Source of the DNA: Lentzea aerocolonigenes
GTDB lineage: Bacteria; Actinomycetota; Actinomycetes; Mycobacteriales; Pseudonocardiaceae
Direction of reading: 5' to 3'
DNA: 22,337 bases
NCBI RefSeq assembly: GCF_000955955.1
Contig: NZ_JYJG01000411.1
Location: 1 to 22,337, forward strand
A model generated the notes under the pieces. The model saw only the letters and a program-made list of their open reading frames with translations. It did not search any database and was not told the origin of the DNA. A program made the translations under genes and the position numbers. Shown here piece by piece: positions 15,323-22,326 of the stretch (the stretch's first letter is position 1; every line of letters begins with the position of its first letter).

Positions 15323-15688
15323 ATGGCGACGGTCGAGCTGACCACAGAGAACTTCGACGATGTGGTCGGCGGGTCCGGCATCGTTCTGGTCGACTTCTGG
15401 GCCGAGTGGTGCGGCCCGTGCAAGGCGTTCGGCCCCACGTTCGAGGCCGCGTCGGAGAAGAACGAGGACCTGGTGTTCGGCAAGGTCGACACCGAGGCGC
15501 AGCAGGAGCTGGCGGCGACGTTCGGCATCCGCAGCATCCCGACGCTGATGATCGTGCGCGAGGGTGTCGTGCTGTTCTCGCAGCCGGGTGCGCTGCCGGG
15601 CAACGCGCTGGACAGCCTGATCCAGCAGGCGCGCGACGTGGACATGGAAGAGGTCCACGCGAAGGTGAAGGAAGCCCAGCAGGGCTGA
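15323..15688 (+). CDS. trxA: Thioredoxin
   Basis: A 121-residue cytosolic thioredoxin, the NADPH-thioredoxin-reductase-dependent protein disulfide reductase. The active site WCGPC has redox cysteines at residues 30 and 33 inside VLVDFWAEWCGPCK, and the cis-proline region SIPTLM is present. It is slightly longer than Escherichia coli TrxA because of a charged C-terminal tail (VDMEEVHAKVKEAQQG). ATG 15323 is preceded by GAGGAGG at ideal spacing; the upstream in-frame start has none. No reductase gene is adjacent. A sigma-R-like promoter upstream suggests induction by disulfide stress. Confidence 0.93.
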   Translation: MATVELTTENFDDVVGGSGIVLVDFWAEWCGPCKAFGPTFEAASEKNEDLVFGKVDTEAQQELAATFGIRSIPTLMIVREGVVLFSQPGALPGNALDSLIQQARDVDMEEVHAKVKEAQQG

Positions 15689-15694
15689 TTGACA
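15689..15694 (+). promoter_or_regulatory. Possible -35 box before the holin-like operon
   Basis: A perfect TTGACA lies right after the thioredoxin stop and 27 bp before the ATG of the next gene. Only a poor -10 candidate (TACCTG, 15-nt spacer) is seen, so this is tentative. Confidence 0.25.
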
Positions 15695-15721
15695 AAACCG
15701 GCATGCGGGTACCTGACGTGC

Positions 15722-16105
15722 ATGAACACCGACACGTCGACCGCAGAGCTGGTCAACCGGCTCTCCGAGCAGGTGAGCAGGCTCGCGCGCGACGAGATTC
15801 GTCTCGCGGTCGCTGAGCTCAAGGACAAGGGCAAGCACGCCGGTGTCGGCGCCGGGATGTTCGGCGCGGCCGACGTGTTCGCGTGGTGGGGCGGGCTCAG
15901 CGTCGTCGCGGGCCTGATCCTGCTGCTCTCGCTCGTACTACCGCCGTGGGCGGCCGCGTTGATCGTCGCGGCCGCCCTTTTGCTCGTCGCGGGCATCGCG
16001 GCGCTCATGGGACGCGCTCAGGTCCGGCGTGCCGCACCCCCGTTGCAGGTGGTGGAGAACGTCCAGCAGGACATCAAGACGATCAAGGAGCATGCGCACC
16101 GATGA
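15722..16105 (+). CDS. Holin-superfamily-III-like small membrane protein
   Basis: A 127-residue protein matching the actinobacterial putative holin superfamily III pattern. An N-terminal amphipathic helix (LVNRLSEQVSRLARDEIRLAVAELKDKGK, residues about 9-37) precedes two membrane helices (about 50-75 and 77-100) and a soluble tail. Despite the family name, these chromosomal proteins occur in a conserved trio with DUF3618 and DUF4235 genes, as here, and are not near phage genes, so a membrane-associated housekeeping or stress role is more likely than lysis. ATG 15722 starts at the conserved part. The stop overlaps the next start as ATGA. Confidence 0.8.
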   Translation: MNTDTSTAELVNRLSEQVSRLARDEIRLAVAELKDKGKHAGVGAGMFGAADVFAWWGGLSVVAGLILLLSLVLPPWAAALIVAAALLLVAGIAALMGRAQVRRAAPPLQVVENVQQDIKTIKEHAHR

Positions 16106-16389
16106 GCGATCCCAAGGAAGAGCTGCAGCGCGACGTCGAACGCACCCGCCGTGAGCTCGGCGAGACCGTGGAAGCGTTGGCGCACAAGGTGGACGTGCCC
16201 GGCCGGGTGAAGGAGCAGGCGCACGACACCAAGGTCAGGATGACCGTCGCCACCAACGAGGCGATCAACTCGCTGCCGGAGCCGGTGGCTCTGCAGGTGG
16301 AGAAGGCGCGCAGGCATCCCGCGGCGATTGCGGCGGTGCTCATCACGCTGGTCCTCGTGATCTGGAAACTTTCCAGGAGGAATGGATGA
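16102..16389 (+). CDS. DUF3618 family membrane-anchored protein
   Basis: A 95-residue protein. The first 35 residues form the charged helix typical of DUF3618 (ELQRDVERTRRELGETVEALAHKVDV), followed by KEQAHDTKV. A single C-terminal membrane helix (about 73-89, AAIAAVLITLVLVIWKL) ends in a basic RRNG tail. The arrangement suggests a cytosolic coiled region anchored to the membrane. It is joined by 4-bp ATGA overlaps to the holin-like gene before it and the DUF4235 gene after it, so the three are probably made in a fixed ratio. Biochemical function unknown. Confidence 0.82.
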   Translation: MSDPKEELQRDVERTRRELGETVEALAHKVDVPGRVKEQAHDTKVRMTVATNEAINSLPEPVALQVEKARRHPAAIAAVLITLVLVIWKLSRRNG

Positions 16390-16655
16390 AGTTCCTGTAC
16401 CGCCCACTGGGAATGTTGCTCGGCGCGTTGGGAGGGTTCCTCGCAACCGCGATCTTTGGTCAAGTGTGGAAAGTCGTGGGGCATGACGAAGAAGCGCCCA
16501 GCGCGACGATGCGGAACCGCACGTGGCGCGAGGTCCTGCTGGCCGCGGCGTTGCAGGGAGCCATCTTCGGCCTGGTGAAAGCCGCGATCGACCGCGGCGG
16601 CGCCAAGGGATTTCAGAAGCTGACCGGCAAATGGCCCGGCGACGAAGAGGATTGA
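16386..16655 (+). CDS. DUF4235 family membrane protein
   Basis: An 89-residue protein matching DUF4235: an N-terminal membrane segment (YRPLGMLLGALGGFLATAIFGQVWK, about 5-29), a polar loop (GHDEEAPSA), the characteristic TWREVLLAAALQGAIFGLVKAAIDRGGA second hydrophobic stretch (about 46-73), and an acidic C-terminus. Its ATG overlaps the DUF3618 stop (ATGA). It is the last gene of the three-gene membrane-protein operon. Function unknown. Confidence 0.82.
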   Translation: MKFLYRPLGMLLGALGGFLATAIFGQVWKVVGHDEEAPSATMRNRTWREVLLAAALQGAIFGLVKAAIDRGGAKGFQKLTGKWPGDEED

Positions 16656-16758
16656 TCGCCGCTGGAACCGGTCCCGGAAATCGTCCCTGTTGAGACGCAA
16701 AGGTACACACCAATCGTTTTGCGACTTAATCTGACGGTCTCCTGCGAAAGGGCCGGTG

Positions 16759-17622
16759 ATGACTCGTCAGTTGCGGGCTCGCGCGCTGTCCTCGAGGTTC
16801 GAGCCGCTGTCCACCGTCGCGGACGATCCGGCTCGCTCCCGGCTCGGCGTCGTGCGGTTCGCCGACACGTCGTTCAACCCGGTGCTGCGGGACGGGCATC
16901 CGGAACTGACCGTGCACCTGGCTCCCGACGACCGGCGCGGGTTCGCCGAGATCTGGACGAGCTCGCGCGGCGTCGAGTCAGGTGAGCACAAGGCGATCAC
17001 CTACGCCCACGACGGCGAGTACCTGTTCTGCGCCGGGCGAATTCCGCCGTGCGACGAGCACACCTACGCGGGCCGGCTCGCGTTCCGCGCGGCGCTGGAG
17101 CTTGCCGGGAAGCTCGGCTACCACCACGTCTTCCGCATGTGGAACTACCTGCAGGACCTCAACCCGCAGACCTACCGCGAGTTCCTGCTGGGCCAGGCGG
17201 AGGCGTTCGCGAAACGCCCGGTCACCTGGAGCGGCCTGCCCGCGGCGACCGTGGTCGGGTCTTTGGGCGGCGGGATCGCGTTCCACTTCATGGCCTGCCG
17301 CACCGGCACGCCGGTCACGCTGATCTCGCCGAGCGGCGCACGGGGCGTCTACGTGCACGGCCGGCTGTTCTTCACGGCACCCTCGCTGGACGACGCCGAG
17401 GAGCTGATGAGCGCGGCCACCCTCGCGCAGTGGGGCATCGACGACGGTTTCGGCCTGCACGACATCACGACCCTGAAGGCCTACGCGCGGCAACCGGGTG
17501 ATCTTTCGCTGGCCCGGTTCGACTGCGACACGCGTCTGGATCGCGAGACATCGGTGGCCTATCTGCAGGCCACGCTGCTCCAGGAAGACCGCGCCGTGGA
17601 GTTCGAAGGCATCGCGGGCTGA
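16759..17622 (+). CDS. Shortened FkbO/Hyg5-type chorismatase homologue
   Basis: A 287-residue protein that follows the chorismatase pattern from end to end: FAEIWTSSRGVESG near residues 54-67, YLFCAGRIP, the hallmark FRMWNYLQDLNPQTYREFLLGQAEAF (about 128-153), LPAATVVGSLGGGIAFHFMACR, and a C-terminal block ending AVEFEGIAG. In FkbO/Hyg5 the equivalent glutamate in EIEG-like endings takes part in catalysis. Known chorismatases hydrolyse chorismate to dihydroxycyclohexadiene carboxylate or 3-hydroxybenzoate. This one is some 50-60 residues shorter and lacks the usual central YGPR.P.FARA-like segment, so its activity is uncertain. ATG 16759 has AAAGGG upstream; GTG 16756 is alternative. No biosynthetic cluster surrounds it. 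Confidence 0.68.
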   Translation: MTRQLRARALSSRFEPLSTVADDPARSRLGVVRFADTSFNPVLRDGHPELTVHLAPDDRRGFAEIWTSSRGVESGEHKAITYAHDGEYLFCAGRIPPCDEHTYAGRLAFRAALELAGKLGYHHVFRMWNYLQDLNPQTYREFLLGQAEAFAKRPVTWSGLPAATVVGSLGGGIAFHFMACRTGTPVTLISPSGARGVYVHGRLFFTAPSLDDAEELMSAATLAQWGIDDGFGLHDITTLKAYARQPGDLSLARFDCDTRLDRETSVAYLQATLLQEDRAVEFEGIAG

Positions 17623-17670
17623 GGTCTTTCGGCACTGCAACCGCTTGAATACTCAACTATTCTAGGTCGC

Positions 17671-18189
17671 ATGCCACAACCAGAGGGTGCGGAGCTCGAC
17701 GCGATCAGGGCCAAGCGCGACGAGCTGCGCGAACAATACGTGCGACCGCTCGAGGAACGCGGCGGCTCGCCCACTCGCGGCGTCCACCACATCGCGTTGA
17801 TCTGCAAGGACGTCGAGGAGACCATCAAGTTCTACCAGGAGTTCCTCGGTTTCCCCCTGGTGGAGCTGGTCGAGAACCGCGACTACCGCGGCTCCAGCCA
17901 CTTCTTCTTCGACCTCGGCAGCAAGAACCTGCTGGGGTTCTTCGACTTCCCCGGCCACGACCACCCGGCGTTCATGGAGACGATCGGCGCCGTTCAGCAC
18001 CTGGCGTTGTCGATTTCCCCCGAGCGGTTCGACGAGATCAAGGCCAAGCTGGACGACGGCGGGATCGAGTACCTCGGCCCCGACCGCGGCGTCGAGGACA
18101 GCCTGTACATCCGCGACCCCAACGGTGTAGGGATTGAGTTCTACCGGGAGGAACTCGGCGAGTTCGAGGGCACGACCCTGATCAAGTGA
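17671..18189 (+). CDS. VOC-family (glyoxalase/dioxygenase fold) protein
   Basis: A 172-residue vicinal-oxygen-chelate protein. An N-terminal helical extension (about 1-32, [20 protein letters not shown]) leads into one pair of beta-alpha-beta-beta-beta modules: [25 protein letters not shown] (37-61) and [25 protein letters not shown]. It ends in the metal-site strand [16 protein letters not shown]. Candidate metal ligands are His in HHIAL, His in QHLAL and Glu in IEFYRE. The substrate is unknown. It lies 13 bp upstream of the mycothiol-dependent dehydrogenase gene, probably in the same operon, so a role in electrophile or aldehyde detoxification is a reasonable inference. Confidence 0.85.
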   Translation: MPQPEGAELDAIRAKRDELREQYVRPLEERGGSPTRGVHHIALICKDVEETIKFYQEFLGFPLVELVENRDYRGSSHFFFDLGSKNLLGFFDFPGHDHPAFMETIGAVQHLALSISPERFDEIKAKLDDGGIEYLGPDRGVEDSLYIRDPNGVGIEFYREELGEFEGTTLIK

Positions 18190-18202
18190 ACGGAGTCGCA
18201 GC

Positions 18203-19291
18203 GTGGCGCAAGAGGTCAAGGGTGTTGTCGCCAGAGGAAAAGGCCAGCCGGTCGAACTGACCACTGTGCTCGTTCCCGATCCCGGTCCCGGCGAGGCCGT
18301 GGTGAAGGTCCAGGCGTGCGGCGTCTGCCACACCGACCTGCACTACCGCGAGGGCGGCATCAACGACGAGTTCCCGTTCCTGCTGGGCCACGAGGCCGCG
18401 GGTGTCGTGGAGTCCGTCGGTGAGGGCGTCGCCGACCTGGCGCCCGGCGACTTCGTGGTGTTGAACTGGCGCGCGGTGTGCGGTACCTGCCGCGCGTGTC
18501 GTCGTGGCAAGCCCTGGTACTGCTTCTCGACGTTCAACGCCTCGCAGCCCATGACGTTGGCGGACGGCACTCCGTTGTCGCCCGCGCTGGGAATCGGTGC
18601 GTTCGCCGAGAAAACCCTTGTCCACTCAGGACAGTGCACGAAGGTCGATCCTTCCGCGCGTGCGGCGGCCGTCGGTCTGCTGGGTTGCGGTGTGATGGCC
18701 GGCGTCGGTGCCGCCATGAACACAGGCGGGGTTTCTCGCGGCGACTCGGTGGCCGTGATCGGCTGCGGCGGCGTGGGTGACGGCGCCATCGCGGGTGCCC
18801 GCCTCGCCGGTGCCGCGAAGATCATCGCGGTCGACACCGACCCGCGGAAGCTGGAGTGGGCCAAGGGTTTCGGCGCGACCCACACGGTCAACGCCCGCGA
18901 GGTCGACGACGTCGTCACGGCCATCCAGGACCTGACCGACTCGTTCGGCGCGGACGTGGTGATCGACGCCGTGGGCCGCCCGGAAACCTGGAAGCAGGCC
19001 TTCTACGCCCGCGACCTGGCCGGAACCGTTGTCCTGGTGGGAGTCCCGACCCCGGACATGAAGCTGGACATGCCGCTGATCGACTTCTTCTCGCGCGGCG
19101 GCTCGCTGAAGTCCTCGTGGTACGGCGACTGCCTGCCCACCCGCGACTTCCCGATGCTCGTCGACCTGTACCAGCAGGGCCGATTCGACCTGGACGCGTT
19201 CGTCAGCGAGGAGATCGCGCTGGACGGCGTCGAAGGTGCTTTCGAGAAGATGCACCACGGCGACGTGCTGCGATCGGTAGTGGTCTTCTGA
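18203..19291 (+). CDS. mscR: S-(hydroxymethyl)mycothiol dehydrogenase
   Basis: A 362-residue zinc-dependent medium-chain alcohol dehydrogenase of the mycothiol-dependent formaldehyde dehydrogenase type (MscR/AdhE2), which oxidises S-hydroxymethyl-mycothiol with NAD to S-formyl-mycothiol. It shows the catalytic zinc region [24 protein letters not shown], the structural-zinc cysteines in [15 protein letters not shown], the Rossmann motif GCGGVGDGA and the [26 protein letters not shown] stretch seen in this subgroup. GTG 18203 has GGAG 8 nt upstream. Its TGA overlaps the ATG of the metallo-beta-lactamase-fold gene. Presence of this enzyme implies a mycothiol-producing actinomycete. Confidence 0.92.
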   Translation: MAQEVKGVVARGKGQPVELTTVLVPDPGPGEAVVKVQACGVCHTDLHYREGGINDEFPFLLGHEAAGVVESVGEGVADLAPGDFVVLNWRAVCGTCRACRRGKPWYCFSTFNASQPMTLADGTPLSPALGIGAFAEKTLVHSGQCTKVDPSARAAAVGLLGCGVMAGVGAAMNTGGVSRGDSVAVIGCGGVGDGAIAGARLAGAAKIIAVDTDPRKLEWAKGFGATHTVNAREVDDVVTAIQDLTDSFGADVVIDAVGRPETWKQAFYARDLAGTVVLVGVPTPDMKLDMPLIDFFSRGGSLKSSWYGDCLPTRDFPMLVDLYQQGRFDLDAFVSEEIALDGVEGAFEKMHHGDVLRSVVVF

Positions 19292-19887
19292 TGCTCCGTG
19301 TCGATCACACCATCACGTCCGGCACTTTTTCCTTGGACGGCGAGACCTTCGACGTGGACAACAACGTCTGGGTGATCGGTTCGTCCGAGGAGTGCGTCGT
19401 CATCGATGCCCCGCACGACGTGGACGCGATCCTGAAGCTCGTCGACGGGCGTCGTGTCGTGGCGATTCTGTTGACCCACGCTCATGACGACCACGTGCGG
19501 GTGGCTCCGGATCTCGCCCACGCGACCGGTGCGCCTCTCGCGCTCCACCAGGACGACCACATCGTCTGGTCGTTGACGCACACCGGCGTGATCCCGCACC
19601 AGGCCCTGCAGGACGGCCAGGTGCTGACCGTGGCGGGCGAGGAGATCCACGTGCTGCACACGCCTGGGCATTCGCCTGGTGCCGTGTGCTTCTACGTGCC
19701 TTCGCTGGGCGCGGTGTTCACCGGCGACACGCTGTTCCAGGGCGGGCCGGGCGCGACCGGCCGGTCGTTCTCGGACCGGCCGACGATCGAGAGGTCCATC
19801 AGGGAGAAGCTGTTCGAGCTGCCCGGCGACACCGTGGTGCACACGGGCCACGGCCCGGACACGACGATCGCGGCAGAGGTTTTCTAG
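19291..19887 (+). CDS. Metallo-beta-lactamase-fold hydrolase, probable S-formyl-mycothiol hydrolase
   Basis: A 198-residue glyoxalase-II-like MBL hydrolase. The metal-binding motif LLTHAHDDH (about 66-74) is followed by LHTPGHSPGA, FTGDTLFQGGPGATGR and VVHTGHGPDTTI, giving all expected His/Asp ligands. Its ATG overlaps the dehydrogenase stop (TGATG at 19289-19293), a pairing also seen with Rv2259-Rv2260 in Mycobacterium. The inferred role is hydrolysis of S-formyl-mycothiol to formate and mycothiol, completing formaldehyde detoxification. The substrate is deduced from the neighbour, not from catalytic residues. Confidence 0.88.
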   Translation: MLRVDHTITSGTFSLDGETFDVDNNVWVIGSSEECVVIDAPHDVDAILKLVDGRRVVAILLTHAHDDHVRVAPDLAHATGAPLALHQDDHIVWSLTHTGVIPHQALQDGQVLTVAGEEIHVLHTPGHSPGAVCFYVPSLGAVFTGDTLFQGGPGATGRSFSDRPTIERSIREKLFELPGDTVVHTGHGPDTTIAAEVF

Positions 19888-19890
19888 GGT

Positions 19891-19938
19891 CGGCACAGAC
19901 CCTTGGGGTCGTACCGAAGTACCGGGCTGCCTGTGCCG
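19891..19938 (+). terminator. Possible hairpin terminator after the MBL gene
   Basis: An 8-bp stem (19891-19898, CGGCACAG, with 19931-19938) encloses a GC-rich loop that itself contains a small GTAC-CGAA-GTAC hairpin. It starts 4 nt after the MBL stop. The long loop makes it weaker than the other terminators in the window. Confidence 0.45.
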
Positions 19939-19957
19939 TCACCAGCGTCCAGGGAGC

Positions 19958-20463
19958 ATGAGAAGGTTCGCGTTGGTCCTCATGCTCCTGTCGGGCCTCG
20001 TCACCACGGCCACTCCGCTGCAGGCACAGGCAGCCCGCCCCGACATCATCGTCTTCCTGGTCGACGACCTGTCGGCAGACCTGCTGAAGTACATGGACAA
20101 CACCTACTTCGTCTCGAACTCGCTGTGCTGCCCGTCGCGGGCCTCGATGTTCACCGGCGAGCTCCCGCACAACACGGGCGTGCTCACCAATGGCCCGCCA
20201 CCCAACGGCCAGTTCTGCGGCACCGCCGGATGCCCGCAGGCGTTGCTCCCCGACTGCCCCGACGCGAACTGCGCAGGCATCCCGGCACCGGGAAGCCGAT
20301 GCTGTGCGTCAACCCGAACCGCGACGCGAAGACGCCGTACAGCAACGCGATCGCCCGCAACTGCCCGAAGGCCTACAGCTGATCCAAGCACGACCAGGAG
20401 CCGGGCAACCGCGTCATGTACAGCTGCCGCGACTGCAACAAGCTGACCGTCACGTTCCACTGA
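19958..20463 (+). pseudogene. Decayed chimera: sulfatase N-terminus joined to a thaumatin-like C-terminus
   Basis: The frame starting at ATG 19958 encodes a signal peptide (RRFALVLMLLSGLVTTATPLQAQA) and a sulfatase start (RPDIIVFLVDDLSADLLKYM, then SNSLCCPSRASMFTGELPHN, including the CxPSR site modified to formylglycine). About 18 residues usual between these parts seem missing. After TGVLTNGPPPNGQ the homology switches to a thaumatin-like tail: FCGTAGCPQALLPDCPDANC. About 50 codons before the end the frame shifts by one base (consistent with a 1-nt loss near 20280-20300), continuing LCVNPNRDAKTPYSNAIARN and CPKAYS. A TGA at 20380-20382 replaces what is probably Trp, followed by SKHDQEPGNRVMYSCRDCNK and LTVTFH with its stop at 20461-20463. 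Deletion, frameshift and nonsense codon together argue for a dead gene; the thaumatin assignment is from pattern memory. Confidence 0.65.
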
Positions 20464-20475
20464 CCGCCAGAACAG

Positions 20476-21243
20476 CTAGAACCGCGGGGGCCGCTTCTCC
20501 AGGAACGCCGACACGCCTTCCTCGTAGTCGGCACTCGAAGCGGCCTCCGCGTACAGCGCCCGCACGAAGTCGTCCTCGTGGCCGCCGTCCGTGATCGAGT
20601 TGACGATCTTCTTGGCCCCGCGCACCGACACCTGCGCGCGACCCGCGATCTGTTCGGAGAGTTCCTTCACGCGGGCGTCCAACGAGTCGACGACCTCGTT
20701 CACGAGACCGATGCGCAGCGCCGTCGCCGAGTCGATCAAATCCGCCGAGAACAGGATCTGCTTCGCCCAGGCGGGTCCGACCGCGTCGACGAGGGCCTTG
20801 GTCGAGGTGAAGTTGTAAACGATGCCGAGTTTCGCGGGCGTGATGCCGAATCGTGCATCGAAAGATGCCACCCGAATGTCGCAAGCGAGGGCTATCTCGC
20901 ACCCACCGCCGACGCAGAAACCGGAAATCGCGGCAATCGTCGGCTTGTCCAGCTGGGCAATGGCGCGTTCGCCGTTGTGCACAGCCTCGCCGTAGTGGGC
21001 GGCGCCCGCGGCACCGCGCCTGAGCGTCGAGAACTCGGCGATGTCGGCACCGGCGGAGAAGTGCTCGCCACCCCGGATCACCAGCACCCTGACCCGCTCA
21101 TCAGCGGAAACGCGTTCCATCAACCCGGGCAGCGCGGACCACATGTCGTAGCTCATCGCGTTGCGCTTGGCCGGTCGGTTGATCGTCAACGTGGCGACCG
21201 GACCGGCCACGGACAGCTCCAGGAACTCGCTCACAGGCCGCAC
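20476..21243 (-). CDS. Enoyl-CoA hydratase/isomerase family protein
   Basis: A 255-residue crotonase-fold enzyme acting on acyl-CoA thioesters. Typical features are TINRPAKRNAMS near the N-terminus, the first oxyanion-hole element HFSAGADIAEF, and the second, ISGFCVGGGCEIALACDIRVAS. The glutamate in GGGCEIAL is present, but the second catalytic glutamate of true hydratases (in FGxPE) is replaced by alanine (FGITPAKLGIVY). That is more like isomerase or other crotonase activities. GTG 21243 is used; GTG 21234 is also in frame. It converges with the sulfatase remnant and diverges from the DUF2332 gene. Confidence 0.88.
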   Translation of the reverse strand: MRPVSEFLELSVAGPVATLTINRPAKRNAMSYDMWSALPGLMERVSADERVRVLVIRGGEHFSAGADIAEFSTLRRGAAGAAHYGEAVHNGERAIAQLDKPTIAAISGFCVGGGCEIALACDIRVASFDARFGITPAKLGIVYNFTSTKALVDAVGPAWAKQILFSADLIDSATALRIGLVNEVVDSLDARVKELSEQIAGRAQVSVRGAKKIVNSITDGGHEDDFVRALYAEAASSADYEEGVSAFLEKRPPRF

Positions 21244-21337
21244 GATACCCAGAGCCTTCTGGCGCCACGCCCGGTCTCAGATGGGAACAATGCGTTCACG
21301 CCCTTGTAAAGTTCCCTGCCGAAGAGGGGAGGGAAGT

Positions 21338-22306
21338 GTGACCGCGGCCGGCATCGGTGCTTCCACCCTCCGCACGTTCGCGGTGCGGTTGCGCACCAGT
21401 GCGCCCGTCTCGGCGCGCATCCTCTCGGAACTGGCGAGCGAGCTCGACAGGGGCGGGCCGGTGGCCGACCTGCTCTGTTCGCACAGCGCCGTGCACAGCC
21501 CGCTGTTCGGCATCCAGGCGCTCGCGGGGGTGAGACTCCTGATGCTGTCAGGAAAAGCGCCGGAGCTGAGCCAGCGGTTCGCCAGCGCCCACGCCGCCGC
21601 GATGGCCGGCGAGTCCGACTCCACGGCGCTGCTCGCGTGGCTGGCGGCACGCCGCGCCATCGTCGAGAACGCGGGCGAGATCCTGGCCGCGCTCGACCGG
21701 ACGGTTCAGCAGCACCAGCCGAAGACCGCCGGGTTCCTGCTCCGCGGCCTCACGATGATCGGCGCGCCCAAGGTGAGGCTCCTCGAACTGGGCGCCTGCG
21801 CGGGCCTCAACCTCATCCTCGACCGCTACCGCTGGTTCGGCCTCGGCTGGGAGTGGGGCGAGAAGGACTCACCGGTCCGGCTTGCCGCCGTCGGCCCGCA
21901 GCCGCCCGAACTGGAGATCGTCGACCGCGCGGGCTGCGACCTGCAGCCGCGCGACCCGTCCGATCCCAAGCACGCGATGATCCTGCACTCGTTCATCCCG
22001 CCGGAGCACGACTCGCTGCGGTGGGACCTCGACGACGCCATCGAACTGGCCGGGAAAGTCGGCGTGAAGGTCGCCAGGTCGCCGGCCGGGCGGTGGCTGC
22101 GGGAGAACCTCGTCCCGCCCGACGAGCGCGGCACGTACACGGTGATCTGGCACAGCTCGTTCTGGGCGTACCTGACCGAGGACGAGCGCAACGAGATCGA
22201 GACGACCCTGACGGCCGCGGCGGGCTCGATGCCGCTCGCGCGCGTTGCCTACGAGTCGATTGATTTTCGCTCAAACCCCAGGCTGACGGTCACCATCTAC
22301 AGCTAG
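21338..22306 (+). CDS. DUF2332 family protein, possible methyltransferase
   Basis: A 322-residue protein matching actinobacterial DUF2332: an N-terminal helical part (VSARILSELASELDRGGPVADLL) and a block RLLELGACAGLNLILDRYRW at about 148-167 that resembles SAM-binding motif I of Rossmann methyltransferases. It also has LVPPDERGTYTVIWHSSFWAYL near the C-terminus, and ends VTIYS. No experimental function is known to me for the family. GTG 21338 is chosen because GGGGAGGGA lies just upstream. The TAG stop is inside the right-hand copy of the 25-nt inverted repeat. Confidence 0.82.
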   Translation: MTAAGIGASTLRTFAVRLRTSAPVSARILSELASELDRGGPVADLLCSHSAVHSPLFGIQALAGVRLLMLSGKAPELSQRFASAHAAAMAGESDSTALLAWLAARRAIVENAGEILAALDRTVQQHQPKTAGFLLRGLTMIGAPKVRLLELGACAGLNLILDRYRWFGLGWEWGEKDSPVRLAAVGPQPPELEIVDRAGCDLQPRDPSDPKHAMILHSFIPPEHDSLRWDLDDAIELAGKVGVKVARSPAGRWLRENLVPPDERGTYTVIWHSSFWAYLTEDERNEIETTLTAAAGSMPLARVAYESIDFRSNPRLTVTIYS

Positions 22307-22326
22307 TAGTGCTTCGTTAGGTCGCG
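22302..22326 (+). repeat. Right copy of the 25-nt inverted repeat
   Basis: Matches positions 1-25 in inverted orientation at 23 of 25 bases. It begins GCTAG, where TAG is the stop of the DUF2332 gene, and continues outward TAGTGCTTCGTTAGGTCGCG. The last 11 bases of the window (CTGACCTGGGC) lie beyond it and would belong to the same element if it is an insertion-sequence end. No transposase sequence is visible. Confidence 0.55.

Noticed and set aside
14719..15816. 365-codon plus-strand frame spanning the LuxR and thioredoxin genes
   Set aside because: It overlaps two recognisable genes in other frames and has no domain.
15722..16105. Prophage remnant suggested by the holin-like protein
   Set aside because: No endolysin, structural or integrase genes are near; the DUF3618/DUF4235 context is chromosomal.
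16697..16725. CGCAAA...TTTGCG inverted repeat before the chorismatase gene
   Set aside because: Only six paired bases with a 17-nt loop; too weak to call an operator or terminator.
17645..17663. Promoter (TTGAAT ... TATTCT) before the VOC gene
   Set aside because: The two hexamers are only 7 nt apart, which is not a usable sigma-70 spacing.
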